This document shows positions 14,249 through 20,103 of a DNA stretch of 22,153 nt, in pieces (position 1 is the stretch's first letter; every line of letters starts with the position of its first letter). Under the pieces are notes generated by a model. It did no database searches. It saw only the letters and a program-made list of their open reading frames with translations, and was not told where the DNA came from. The translations under genes were made by a program, and so were the position numbers. This DNA is from JBNJGT01 sp046496745 (lineage in GTDB: Archaea; Nanobdellota; Nanobdellia; Woesearchaeales; JACJVW01): NCBI GenBank assembly GCA_046496745.1, contig JAWOGQ010000051.1:1-22153 (forward strand), in the 5' to 3' direction.

Positions 14249-14608
14249 ATGGTATTAAAGAAGAAAAAAAAGCCTGTAAAAAAATCATTCAGGCCTCAAC
14301 CCAATGAAACTGAAGTGGTTCGTGTAAGGGTCCCAAAAAATAATGAAGTGCTAGGGATACTTGATCAGCGCCTTGGTGGATCAAGGGCTCATGTAAGGTG
14401 TCTCGACGGTAAGACAAGGAATTGCCGTATTCCAGGCCGGCTAAAGAAGAAATTATGGGTAAGACCAGGAGATGTTGTCCTTATAGAACCATGGGAATTT
14501 GGTGGAGACGAGAAAGGCGATATCATATTCAAGTACAAGCCCAACCAGGTCAATGTCTTGAGAAAAAAGGGATTATTGAAACAGTTGGACGATTTCGAAG
14601 AATTCTAA
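14249..14608 (+). CDS. Translation initiation factor aIF1A
   Basis: 119 residues, homologous to eukaryotic eIF1A and bacterial IF1. It binds the A site of the small subunit and helps initiator tRNA and start-site selection. It starts with a basic tail (M-V-L-K-K-K-K-K-P-V-K-K). An OB-fold then follows from about residue 22: E-V-V-R-V-R-V-P, G-I-L-D-Q-R-L-G-G-S-R-A-H-V-R-C, D-G-K-T-R-N-C-R-I-P-G-R-L-K-K-K-L-W-V-R-P-G-D, and V-L-I-E-P-W-E-F. It ends in an acidic tail (L-D-D-F-E-E-F). The order and length fit archaeal aIF1A closely. Its stop overlaps the convergent metallophosphoesterase gene by four bases. Confidence 0.97.
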   Translation: MVLKKKKKPVKKSFRPQPNETEVVRVRVPKNNEVLGILDQRLGGSRAHVRCLDGKTRNCRIPGRLKKKLWVRPGDVVLIEPWEFGGDEKGDIIFKYKPNQVNVLRKKGLLKQLDDFEEF

Positions 14609-15579
14609 TGCAGATGTTCTGCAAGCCTTATATTCTTGTATTTCACCTTTCCATCATAAACAGTCAGAATACCAGCCTGCCCTGCATCAAGATGGCCTGT
14701 GTTCCAGAAAAGTTCTTCACATAATTCTCCCTCCAGGAGTCGATTTCCACCTCTATCATGCGCCCTGTGTCCGCTCTCGTGGAAATGACCGCTTATTGCC
14801 TTTTTTATCCCTATCTCCTCATATAATTCTTTCAGGCAGACATTTCCCCTGTTTTCCTTCCGAAGCTTGAGAGGATAACCCATCTTTGCTATATCTTTTG
14901 CTGCCTGCATAGGCATAACCGCTCCTCTGGGGATCATTCTCTCATTCAGGAGAAAGTCTTCAGTAACTTCACCAAACTCAACCATATCCACAGCTCCCTC
15001 ATAATCAAACCTTCTGGGAATATGGGAAATCATTATGCTCTTGTCCGGATCAGTCACAATATGCCTGAGATCATTCATATTGCTATACTCCATGACACCC
15101 TCTGCAATTCCCTGTTCATGTGCCTGGATATACTGGTCCAGGGTCTCAAAACGCAATAATGAATCTTTTGCCTGCACGTATCTTCCGCTTGGAATCAGGT
15201 TTCCTGTGAGATATTCACCACGTGAAAAGATATCTGTCCCCGGCAAAAAGATAAGGCTATGATCTTTTCGCTCAATCGCCTGTTCCTTTGCAGCATCTAT
15301 TATGTTAGAATATCTCTCCTTGAAATATGCCATGACTGGCTCATATACAAGGAAGGTATCACGGCTGCCCGGCTGCACATAACTCTCCAGCCCGCTTTTT
15401 CCGATAGAATCAAGTACGAATGAGAAATATTCCTGGCTTCTCTCAAGATTACTCTTTTGATCGCACAAGTCTCCGTTCACGATAAATTTCTCTGCACCCT
15501 GCCTCCTCAAGACGGCAAGAGTTACAGGAAGGAGATTTGGATCATCATGCAAATCAGAGACAATTCCATAATGGATCAT
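14605..15579 (-). CDS. Calcineurin-like metallophosphoesterase with altered motif III
   Basis: 324 residues, predicted cytosolic dinuclear-metal phosphoesterase. Motif I is S-D9-L-H11, motif II is N-G36-D37-L, a later S-H-I-P fits motif IV, and the final motif G-H-F-H-E-S-G-H fits motif V. Motif III, normally G-N-H-D/E, is G71-S72-R73-D74: the metal-bridging Asn is Ser and the catalytic His is Arg. This may mean changed chemistry, binding without catalysis, or an Asn/His supplied elsewhere. The rest has acidic loops and no membrane segment. The TATA box 24-33 bp upstream supports the ATG at 15579. Substrate unknown; members act on nucleotides, phosphoproteins, phospholipids or DNA ends. Confidence 0.85.
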   Translation of the reverse strand: MIHYGIVSDLHDDPNLLPVTLAVLRRQGAEKFIVNGDLCDQKSNLERSQEYFSFVLDSIGKSGLESYVQPGSRDTFLVYEPVMAYFKERYSNIIDAAKEQAIERKDHSLIFLPGTDIFSRGEYLTGNLIPSGRYVQAKDSLLRFETLDQYIQAHEQGIAEGVMEYSNMNDLRHIVTDPDKSIMISHIPRRFDYEGAVDMVEFGEVTEDFLLNERMIPRGAVMPMQAAKDIAKMGYPLKLRKENRGNVCLKELYEEIGIKKAISGHFHESGHRAHDRGGNRLLEGELCEELFWNTGHLDAGQAGILTVYDGKVKYKNIRLAEHLH

Positions 15580-15602
15580 ACAAATATTGCAATTGATTTA
15601 TG

Positions 15603-15612
15603 TATATAAATA
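15603..15612 (-). promoter_or_regulatory. TATA box for the metallophosphoesterase gene
   Basis: Minus strand TATTTATATA is centred 26-28 bp before the ATG at 15579, predicting a leaderless mRNA. Confidence 0.55.
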
Positions 15613-15655
15613 TTCCTGGTAGCCACTTAGAAGTGAAAATCTTCCGGCCACAAAG

Positions 15656-15667
15656 CTTTTTATAAAA
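15656..15667 (+). promoter_or_regulatory. TATA box for the 65-residue membrane protein
   Basis: ctttttataaaa is centred 25-26 bp before the ATG at 15687, predicting a leaderless mRNA and supporting this short ORF as a real gene. Confidence 0.5.
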
Positions 15668-15686
15668 CCCTTACATTACTACCCAC

Positions 15687-15884
15687 ATGAGAAAACGCCT
15701 TACACGTAGCCTGATGCTTCTTTTGCTGTTGTTCTTTGCCATGTTCATTATTGGTTTCCAGGGCTTTCGCCATGGAGATCCTGTCTTTGGCCTTGGAATC
15801 ACCCCTGTCATAGAGAACCTCATGATCATGGCTCTTTCCATCCTGGGGATCCTAATGTCCTTTAGAGAATTAATCCTGACCTAG
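15687..15884 (+). CDS. Small two-helix membrane protein
   Basis: 65 residues: a basic start (M-R-K-R-L-T-R), a strongly hydrophobic helix (about residues 8-24), a loop with F-R-H-G-D-P-V-F-G-L-G-I, and a second helix (about 43-58). The positive start predicts an N-in topology with both ends inside. No family is recognised. A well-placed TATA box upstream argues that it is expressed. The last four bases overlap the end of the convergent 35-codon gene after TFE. Confidence 0.6.
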   Translation: MRKRLTRSLMLLLLLFFAMFIIGFQGFRHGDPVFGLGITPVIENLMIMALSILGILMSFRELILT

Positions 15885-15988
15885 TCTTCGAAGTAAAGCT
15901 CTTCCTTGCTTTTGGTGAATGTACCAGTCAGGTCTACCCAACCTTCCTTCTTCTCTTTTTGGAATAGTGACAACAGTCGCTTTATCAT
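15881..15988 (-). CDS. Tiny 35-residue protein translationally coupled to TFE
   Basis: ATG at 15988 overlaps the TFE stop in an ATGA junction, and 35 codons run to TAG at 15881. The product begins M-I-K-R-L-L-S-L-F-Q-K-E-K-K-E (a basic amphipathic helix), then G-W-V-D-L-T-G-T-F, and ends acidic (E-E-L-Y-F-E-D). The four-base overlap is the classic coupling arrangement, so it is likely made together with TFE. I do not recognise it. The layout (short basic helix, W-V-D-L, acidic end) could suit a small protein-binding peptide. Short length leaves the coding call uncertain. Confidence 0.55.
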   Translation of the reverse strand: MIKRLLSLFQKEKKEGWVDLTGTFTKSKEELYFED

Positions 15989-16491
15989 TTCAATTCACTC
16001 TCCAATTCTTTTATTCGTTTTTTCAGATTCTCGATTGTTTTTGAATTGTCCTGTTGTGACAACAAGCTGCCACACTCTGGGCATTTGAACTCGAAATTTA
16101 TGGCCTGGTCAAAATCTACCCGCACGCACAATGAAGGGCACAAGAAGAACATTCCCTGGTTTGCCTCTTCTTTTTCCAGCTTTTCCTGGAGAGTCGCAAG
16201 CTTTTGCTCCTTTAGCTCCCGCACAAGCTGTTTGATCCGTGGATTATTGAGTGTCCAGTAGCTGATGTACCAGCCCTTTATCCTGTCCTTTTTCCGATGA
16301 TAAACCACAATATTCTTATCAAACATCCTGTAGAGCATGTTTCGGGTCTGATTTACCTCAAACTCTAGCTTGTCAGCAATCTCAAACTCAGAGATGTCTT
16401 TCTTATTCTTCAGGTAATGCATTACAGGTAACACATCCTCCCCGACAAGCTCTGCTACAGTTTCCTCCATAATTTTTGTGGTTATTTTCAT
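15985..16491 (-). CDS. tfe: Transcription initiation factor E, alpha subunit (TFE)
   Basis: 168 residues. TFE joins TBP, TFB and RNA polymerase at the promoter and helps DNA opening. The N-terminal about 90 residues form the extended winged helix (I-S-E-F-E-I-A-D-K-L, Q-T-R-N-M-L-Y-R-M, and the wing W-Y-I-S-Y-W-T-L-N). A charged linker helix follows, then a zinc ribbon with Cys118, Cys122, Cys137 and Cys140 (C-P-S-L-C ... K-C-P-E-C-G-S-L-L). The first knuckle is C-x3-C rather than the usual C-x2-C. The C-terminus is a coiled helix. The start ATG is preceded by TTAGGAGAAA, and a TATA box lies farther up. A four-base overlap couples it to the 35-codon gene after it. Confidence 0.95.
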   Translation of the reverse strand: MKITTKIMEETVAELVGEDVLPVMHYLKNKKDISEFEIADKLEFEVNQTRNMLYRMFDKNIVVYHRKKDRIKGWYISYWTLNNPRIKQLVRELKEQKLATLQEKLEKEEANQGMFFLCPSLCVRVDFDQAINFEFKCPECGSLLSQQDNSKTIENLKKRIKELESELK

Positions 16492-16516
16492 GCCTTATTT
16501 TCTCCTAATAACAGGT

Positions 16517-16529
16517 CATATATAAATTT
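16517..16529 (-). promoter_or_regulatory. TATA box for TFE
   Basis: Minus strand AAATTTATATATG is centred about 32 bp before the ATG at 16491, leaving a short leader with an AGGAG site. The 172-bp gap to the nitroreductase end holds this promoter, the inverted repeat described next and AT-rich sequence with T-runs, but no credible ORF. Confidence 0.5.
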
Positions 16530-16542
16530 TATTGTTATTTTG

Positions 16543-16556
16543 TTACTATGTAGTAA
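16543..16556. promoter_or_regulatory. Inverted repeat upstream of the TFE TATA box (possible operator)
   Basis: TTACTA-TG-TAGTAA is a perfect 6-bp inverted repeat about 15 bp upstream of the TATA box, a usual place for an archaeal activator or TFB-adjacent regulator to bind. Its regulatory role is inferred only from symmetry and place. Confidence 0.3.
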
Positions 16557-16663
16557 TAAATTCTTCGTTTTTTTACTACCTTTTGATTTATCTTCCCGGA
16601 TTCCCCCTATAAAAAGGTTTTGTCTGTATATTTTTTTTAAGGTTTTTAAAGCTTTTGCACCTA

Positions 16664-17221
16664 TCAAGACGAACCTATCCAGGCATGGATTATCACGTCG
16701 CGATCAGGAACAGCTATGCTCTTTTTCTGGGGAAATCCAAAGATAAGGGCCGCAATAATCTCCTCTTCATCAGGGATCCCAAGCTCAGAGCGCACTGATG
16801 AATCCTTATCCAAACCTAATCCAAAACCTATCCAGCAGCTACCTACACCAAGAGAATATGCCGCAAGGAACATGTTCTGGATCGCAAGATTACAATCATC
16901 CCGCTTCCACTCCCAGTTTCGATCAGCACTTACCAGTACCAGGGTGGGTGCATTAAAAAAGATTGATTGTCCCTCTAGTGACACCCCTAATCGCTCTTCA
17001 ATCCCATCATCGATACAACCCTGGACCGCTTTTTGGTCATATTCCTGTATCTTTGATTGGTCCTGGATAACACAAAACCGCCACGGCTGCTTATTCATTG
17101 CAGATGGAGCCATGACACCTGCTCTCAGAATCTGTCGCATGGTCTCTTGAGGAATCTGTTCACCACTAAACCGTCGCACAGAGCGCCTTTCAAAAATTGC
17201 CTTAAAAACCTCTTTTTCCAT
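16664..17221 (-). CDS. Nitroreductase-family FMN oxidoreductase
   Basis: 185 residues, FMN-binding NAD(P)H-dependent reductase, expected to be a dimer in the cytosol. Recognised segments: R-R-S-V-R-R-F near residue 12 (FMN phosphate), the A-P-S-A-M-N-K-Q-P-W-R-F loop near 38-49 (FMN and dimer contacts), D-C-N-L-A-I-Q-N-M-F-L-A-A-Y near 110, and G-V-G-S-C-W-I-G-F (about 127-135). The C-terminus is short. The natural substrate cannot be read from sequence: members reduce nitroaromatics, quinones or dihydropteridines, or work in cofactor biosynthesis. The TATA box 20-29 bp upstream sets the start at 17221. Copy 1 of the MITE-like element lies 75 bp upstream. Confidence 0.93.
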   Translation of the reverse strand: MEKEVFKAIFERRSVRRFSGEQIPQETMRQILRAGVMAPSAMNKQPWRFCVIQDQSKIQEYDQKAVQGCIDDGIEERLGVSLEGQSIFFNAPTLVLVSADRNWEWKRDDCNLAIQNMFLAAYSLGVGSCWIGFGLGLDKDSSVRSELGIPDEEEIIAALIFGFPQKKSIAVPDRDVIIHAWIGSS

Positions 17222-17240
17222 ACCTTCATAATATTCCCAT

Positions 17241-17250
17241 CATTTAAAGT
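17241..17250 (-). promoter_or_regulatory. TATA box for the nitroreductase gene
   Basis: Minus strand ACTTTAAATG is centred 25-26 bp before the ATG at 17221, implying a leaderless mRNA. Confidence 0.55.
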
Positions 17251-17286
17251 TTTTGTGGAGTTATCCTCACCTGTTTTTCTAAAAAC

Positions 17287-17295
17287 ATCAACACC
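17287..17295 (+). repeat. Left 9-bp target-site duplication of MITE copy 1
   Basis: atcaacacc lies immediately before the left terminal repeat and is repeated exactly at 17436-17444 immediately after the right one, as left by transposase insertion. Confidence 0.85.
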
Positions 17296-17435
17296 GAGTT
17301 TTTCGAAAAAATAAGCATCATCGAAGGCCGATTAGTGTCCCTATGTGACAGGGGGTTGTCCCTTACGGGGATGTCACTTTTTTTAAAAAGGAATTCAAGC
17401 CAAAGTCGATGCTAAAGGAATTATTCGAAAAATTC
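17296..17435 (+). mobile_element. MITE-like element, copy 1 (140 bp, non-autonomous)
   Basis: Bounded by inverted terminal repeats gagtttttcgaa (17296-17307) and ttcgaaaaattc (17424-17435), matching at 11 of 12 positions, with a 9-bp direct duplication outside. Both ends contain the palindrome TTCGAA. Inside are an AGCATC/GATGCT pair (near 17314 and 17407) and a core hairpin GTGACA ... TGTCAC enclosing two G/C tracts around GTCCCTTACGGGG. There is no ORF, so movement would depend on a transposase elsewhere. It resembles copy 2 (21998-22148) in reverse orientation. Between the copies the core and the right flank are nearly identical, while the region next to the left end differs by small insertions. 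It lies between the nitroreductase promoter and the promoter of the small acidic gene. Confidence 0.88.
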
Positions 17436-17444
17436 ATCAACACC
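17436..17444 (+). repeat. Right 9-bp target-site duplication of MITE copy 1
   Basis: Exact copy of atcaacacc from 17287-17295, directly abutting the right terminal repeat. Confidence 0.85.
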
Positions 17445-17450
17445 AGAACA

Positions 17451-17460
17451 TTTATAAAAA
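17451..17460 (+). promoter_or_regulatory. TATA box for the small acidic protein gene
   Basis: tttataaaaa begins six bases after the MITE duplication, so the element inserted immediately upstream of this promoter, where BRE or activator sites would be. The mRNA would start near 17481, just before a strong GGAGGG SD site (17482-17487) five bases from the ATG. Confidence 0.55.
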
Positions 17461-17492
17461 ACAGCCATATCGTTCAAACACGGAGGGATACC

Positions 17493-17633
17493 ATGGAAAA
17501 TGAACAAGAAGAAATCAGCCCAGAAGAGATGATTGAAGAGAACAATGCTATCCTTAATGCAGTCATTGACCTTCTCGTGGAAAAAGAGATCATCTCAGAA
17601 GAAGAGCTGCAAAAGAAACTTGAAGAAGAATAA
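17493..17633 (+). CDS. Small acidic helical protein (46 residues)
   Basis: Starts at the ATG at 17493 behind a GGAGGG site. The frame opens earlier, to an ATG inside the MITE at 17409, but transcription from the TATA box starts after it. The product is strongly acidic: an E-E-I-S-P-E-E-M-I-E-E start, a hydrophobic heptad-like helix (N-A-V-I-D-L-L-V-E-K-E-I-I) and a second helix (E-E-E-L-Q-K-K-L-E-E-E). The pattern of a helix, an I-S-E-E-E-L turn and a Lys/Glu helix is common in small dimerising or adaptor domains. No family assigned. An intrinsic terminator follows immediately, so it is monocistronic and likely well expressed. Confidence 0.75.
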   Translation: MENEQEEISPEEMIEENNAILNAVIDLLVEKEIISEEELQKKLEEE

Positions 17634-17653
17634 ACCCGAAAGGGTCTTTTTTT
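17634..17653 (+). terminator. Hairpin-plus-T-run terminator
   Basis: ACCC-GAAA-GGGT, a four-pair stem with a GNRA-type tetraloop, is followed by C and seven T. It begins at the stop codon of the small acidic gene and ends against the stop of the convergent phosphohexomutase. The stem is short, but the T-run alone can end archaeal transcription. Confidence 0.65.
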
Positions 17654-18953
17654 ATTCCTTTTTGATCAGATTCTCGACTTCCGCAAGCTTGGAGTCCCTC
17701 AATTCCTGCGAATCTGCCTCGAGACGCAGTCTTACCACAGGTTCGGTATTGGATTTGCGAAGATTGAACCACCAATCAGGGTATTCTATTGTTATGCCAT
17801 CTATATCAAGGAATTTCCCGTCGGAATAAGTCTCAGTCAGCCTTGAAAAGACCATCTCAGGATCCTTCACCCGCATGTTTATCTCAGGGGTTGCAGCATG
17901 CACCCTGTAGGATTCGATTGTATCAGAAAGAGATCTTCCCTCCTTAGCCAATGCATTCAGTATCACGATGCTTGCAAACAACCCGTCATCAATACAGTAG
18001 TTCCTTGGAAACATCATGTGCCCTGAGAACTCAGCTGCAAAAGCCCCTCCTTTTTCAAGCAAAGCCTCCTTGTAGAAGGGATTTCCCACCTTCATCTTGA
18101 CAGGCTCTCCCCCAAGGCGCCTCACCTCCTCCTCTACAACATGGCTGAAGCGCAGATCATAGTAGACCTTATCACCCCTTAGCTCATATTTGGAAAGGAA
18201 TGCTGTCAGGAGATCTACAGGAACCATTTTTCCTTTCTCATCAACCAGGATACACCTGTCTGCATCACCATCAAAGGCTATACCAATAGCTCCCTTTTCC
18301 AAAACCCTGTCCTTCAGCTCAGAAAGATTTTCCTCGACGACAGGATTAGCCTCATGATTAGGGAATGACCCATCTGGTTCTGGAAACAAATGCAGGACAT
18401 CACAATCCAGCTTGTCATACGCAGGCTTTGCGGTTATGGCTCCTACCCCGTTTCCATAGTCAATCACCAGATTCAGACCGCTGAAACTTGCTTCAGAAAT
18501 TACATGATCAAGATACTCATTCATTATATCCTCATCAATGACCTTACCATCTTCCTCTCTTGAGTACGTGTCTCTCTCTACTACAGCCTTTATCTCCTGC
18601 AGCTCACTGGTATGTACCTGGTAGCCTGGCTTTTTCACGATCTTAAAGCCGTTGTATTGCTCAGGATTATGGGATGCGCTTATTACGATTCCAAGAGCAA
18701 AATCCTTTGTTGCAACCGCATAGCTTACCACAGGCGTGGGGCACATCCCAAGATTATGCACATTTGCACCTGCATCAGTTATTCCCTTTGAAAGCCCTTG
18801 AAAAAGGCTTCTGGACGATTCTCTCATATCCATCCCCACAACAACCTCTTTGCATTTGTAGTGCTGCACAAGAGCGTTTCCCAGTTGTTGCGCAAATTCT
18901 TCAGTGATATCTTCTCCAAAAATTCCCCTTACATCATATGCCTTGAATGTCAT
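17652..18953 (-). CDS. Phosphomannomutase/phosphoglucomutase
   Basis: 433 residues of the alpha-D-phosphohexomutase family, interconverting hexose-6-phosphate and hexose-1-phosphate for nucleotide-sugar synthesis. The four domain signatures are in order: N-terminal A-Y-D-V-R-G-I-F-G; catalytic phosphoserine Ser94 in S-A-S-H-N-P; metal loop D228-G-D-A-D232-R; sugar-binding E-F-S-G-H near residue 315; and phosphate-binding R-K-S-N-T-E-P-V-V-R-L-R near 405-416. The metal and Ser sites are intact, so it should be active. The sugar-binding motif E-x-S-G-H fits mannose/glucose-phosphate enzymes rather than phosphoglucosamine mutase. A weak TATA (TAATAAAG near 18976-18983, minus strand) lies about 26 bp before the ATG. 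Surface glycan precursor supply is inferred. Confidence 0.95.
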   Translation of the reverse strand: MTFKAYDVRGIFGEDITEEFAQQLGNALVQHYKCKEVVVGMDMRESSRSLFQGLSKGITDAGANVHNLGMCPTPVVSYAVATKDFALGIVISASHNPEQYNGFKIVKKPGYQVHTSELQEIKAVVERDTYSREEDGKVIDEDIMNEYLDHVISEASFSGLNLVIDYGNGVGAITAKPAYDKLDCDVLHLFPEPDGSFPNHEANPVVEENLSELKDRVLEKGAIGIAFDGDADRCILVDEKGKMVPVDLLTAFLSKYELRGDKVYYDLRFSHVVEEEVRRLGGEPVKMKVGNPFYKEALLEKGGAFAAEFSGHMMFPRNYCIDDGLFASIVILNALAKEGRSLSDTIESYRVHAATPEINMRVKDPEMVFSRLTETYSDGKFLDIDGITIEYPDWWFNLRKSNTEPVVRLRLEADSQELRDSKLAEVENLIKKE

Positions 18954-18999
18954 TTTACCATTCTATAAGATTTCTCTTTATTAGTTTTGTGGAATAGAC

Positions 19000-19042
19000 C
19001 AGTTTTTCGGACAATTCATCGATTTCTTTCTCAGAAAGAATC
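19000..19042. other. Possible degenerate MITE end and adjoining hairpin
   Basis: agtttttcggacaattc (19001-19017) matches the left end of MITE copy 2 (starting at 21999) at 16 of 17 bases, then atcga also recurs there after a short gap. Next to it, GATTTCTTTC-TCA-GAAAGAATC (19021-19042) folds into a hairpin with one bulged T. The other end of an element was not found, so this may be a decayed copy or chance similarity in the gap between two divergent genes. Confidence 0.25.
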
Positions 19043-19081
19043 CTCGTTACATTAATAAATGATCATCAATTGATACAGGAG

Positions 19082-19567
19082 ATGCAGGTACTGACAATTT
19101 TTTTGGAAAAGGATGAAAAGATAGAGCAGATCAGGAGAAAATATGTCCCTGATCATGAGAAGTATGAACCCCACATAACCCTGGTTTACCCATTCCGGTT
19201 TGAGGACCAGACCAAGCTAAAGGAACATATCCATGATTCATTAAAAGCGTTCGAACCTTTTGAGATTTCACTAGAGGGCTTGCAGAAATCTGCAAGAGGC
19301 TATTATCTTTATCTTCTCGTGAACAAAGGAAAAGAAAAGATTGTAAGTTTGCATGAAAGGCTGAATGGTGGCATATTGAAAGATTTCAGAAATCCTGACA
19401 TGCCAAGATACATCCCTCATCTATCGATAGGTATCTTTGATTCAGAAGAAGAAAGGGAAAAGGCAATTGATCATATCTCTAAAATGGATATCAGGTTTGA
19501 GACCAGGGTAGATTCCATCCAGCTTCTGACAATTGGCCATTCAACAGAAGACTTCTATCTTCAGTAA
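19082..19567 (+). CDS. 2'-5' RNA ligase / 2H phosphoesterase family protein
   Basis: 161 residues with the two tetrapeptide motifs that define the 2H superfamily: H31-I-T33-L and H113-L-S115-I. Each lies after a hydrophobic strand, in a duplicated beta-alpha fold. Members hydrolyse 2',3'-cyclic phosphates of RNA or nucleotides, or reversibly form 2'-5' linkages. Which reaction applies here is not set by sequence; the second motif has Ser instead of Thr, a tolerated change. The start is the ATG at 19082; a TTG four codons earlier (19070) is possible but weaker. It is divergent from the phosphohexomutase, with about 130 bp between starts. Confidence 0.85.
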   Translation: MQVLTIFLEKDEKIEQIRRKYVPDHEKYEPHITLVYPFRFEDQTKLKEHIHDSLKAFEPFEISLEGLQKSARGYYLYLLVNKGKEKIVSLHERLNGGILKDFRNPDMPRYIPHLSIGIFDSEEEREKAIDHISKMDIRFETRVDSIQLLTIGHSTEDFYLQ

Positions 19568-19591
19568 TTATGTCGCAACCACACGCTGTAG

Positions 19592-19996
19592 TCACTGAAT
19601 ATCTCTAAAACTAACAAGATTCTCTTTTGGAAGATAGCGATTCACCTTTGCAAAGAAATCCCATGAAGTCTCCATTGCATCAGGATCTGAAGGAATGGAA
19701 TCACAAAGAAAGTTTTTCTGGATAAGCCGCTCGAGAGCAGCCGGATGAGCCTGAACACCGTTTGGACGAAAATGCTCGCATCCCATACGTGAGTCAATAT
19801 AATCTATGCCTGCTACATCGAGCGGTGCGTTCTCAAATGCGCCCAGAAAGGTCAATCGTGCGTACTGTCCCTCTGGGTTTTGCACCCTCTTGCATCCATC
19901 AATTGATACATCCTCATAAAATCCTTTCATGAGATAATTGCAATAATTACAGACAATATAGTTTATACTCGTAAATTCAGGACCCATATCCTTCAT
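19592..19996 (-). CDS. Cys-rich protein of unknown function, probable zinc binder
   Basis: 134 residues, no recognised family. Four cysteines are placed as in a zinc knuckle: C16-N-Y-C19, then D-G-C-K-R about 15 residues later and G-C-E-H-F near residue 73, the last followed by R-P-N. The start could be the ATG at 19996 or the third-codon-later Met at 19987; a TATA box at 20011-20020 lies about midway between the spacings expected for each. The C-terminal half is helical with an acidic patch and no membrane segment. The C-x2-C ... C ... C-E-H spacing could also bind a Fe-S cluster. Confidence 0.65.
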   Translation of the reverse strand: MKDMGPEFTSINYIVCNYCNYLMKGFYEDVSIDGCKRVQNPEGQYARLTFLGAFENAPLDVAGIDYIDSRMGCEHFRPNGVQAHPAALERLIQKNFLCDSIPSDPDAMETSWDFFAKVNRYLPKENLVSFRDIQ

Positions 19997-20010
19997 GAAA
20001 TAAATTGTCT

Positions 20011-20020
20011 ACTTAAATTT
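20011..20020 (-). promoter_or_regulatory. TATA box for the Cys-rich protein
   Basis: Minus strand AAATTTAAGT lies 15-24 bp before the ATG at 19996 and 24-33 bp before the in-frame ATG at 19987, so TATA spacing slightly favours the shorter protein. Confidence 0.45.
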
Positions 20021-20072
20021 TACCCCCTCTTCAGTTCAAAGTTAACCAGAACTCTTGAAAAATCAACAGAAA

Positions 20073-20081
20073 GATTTATAG
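20073..20081 (+). promoter_or_regulatory. TATA box for the FkbM-like gene
   Basis: gatttatag is centred about 26-27 bp before the ATG at 20104, consistent with a leaderless mRNA. Confidence 0.5.
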
Positions 20082-20103
20082 ATTATGGAATATCTATCAT
20101 GGT

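Noticed and set aside
16540..16746. 68-codon plus-strand ORF between TFE and nitroreductase
   Set aside because: Composition follows AT-rich promoter DNA plus the antisense end of the nitroreductase; no TATA or SD in place.
17409..17492. Start of the small acidic gene inside the MITE
   Set aside because: The TATA box and GGAGGG site lie after this ATG, and the extra residues come from the element's terminal repeat.
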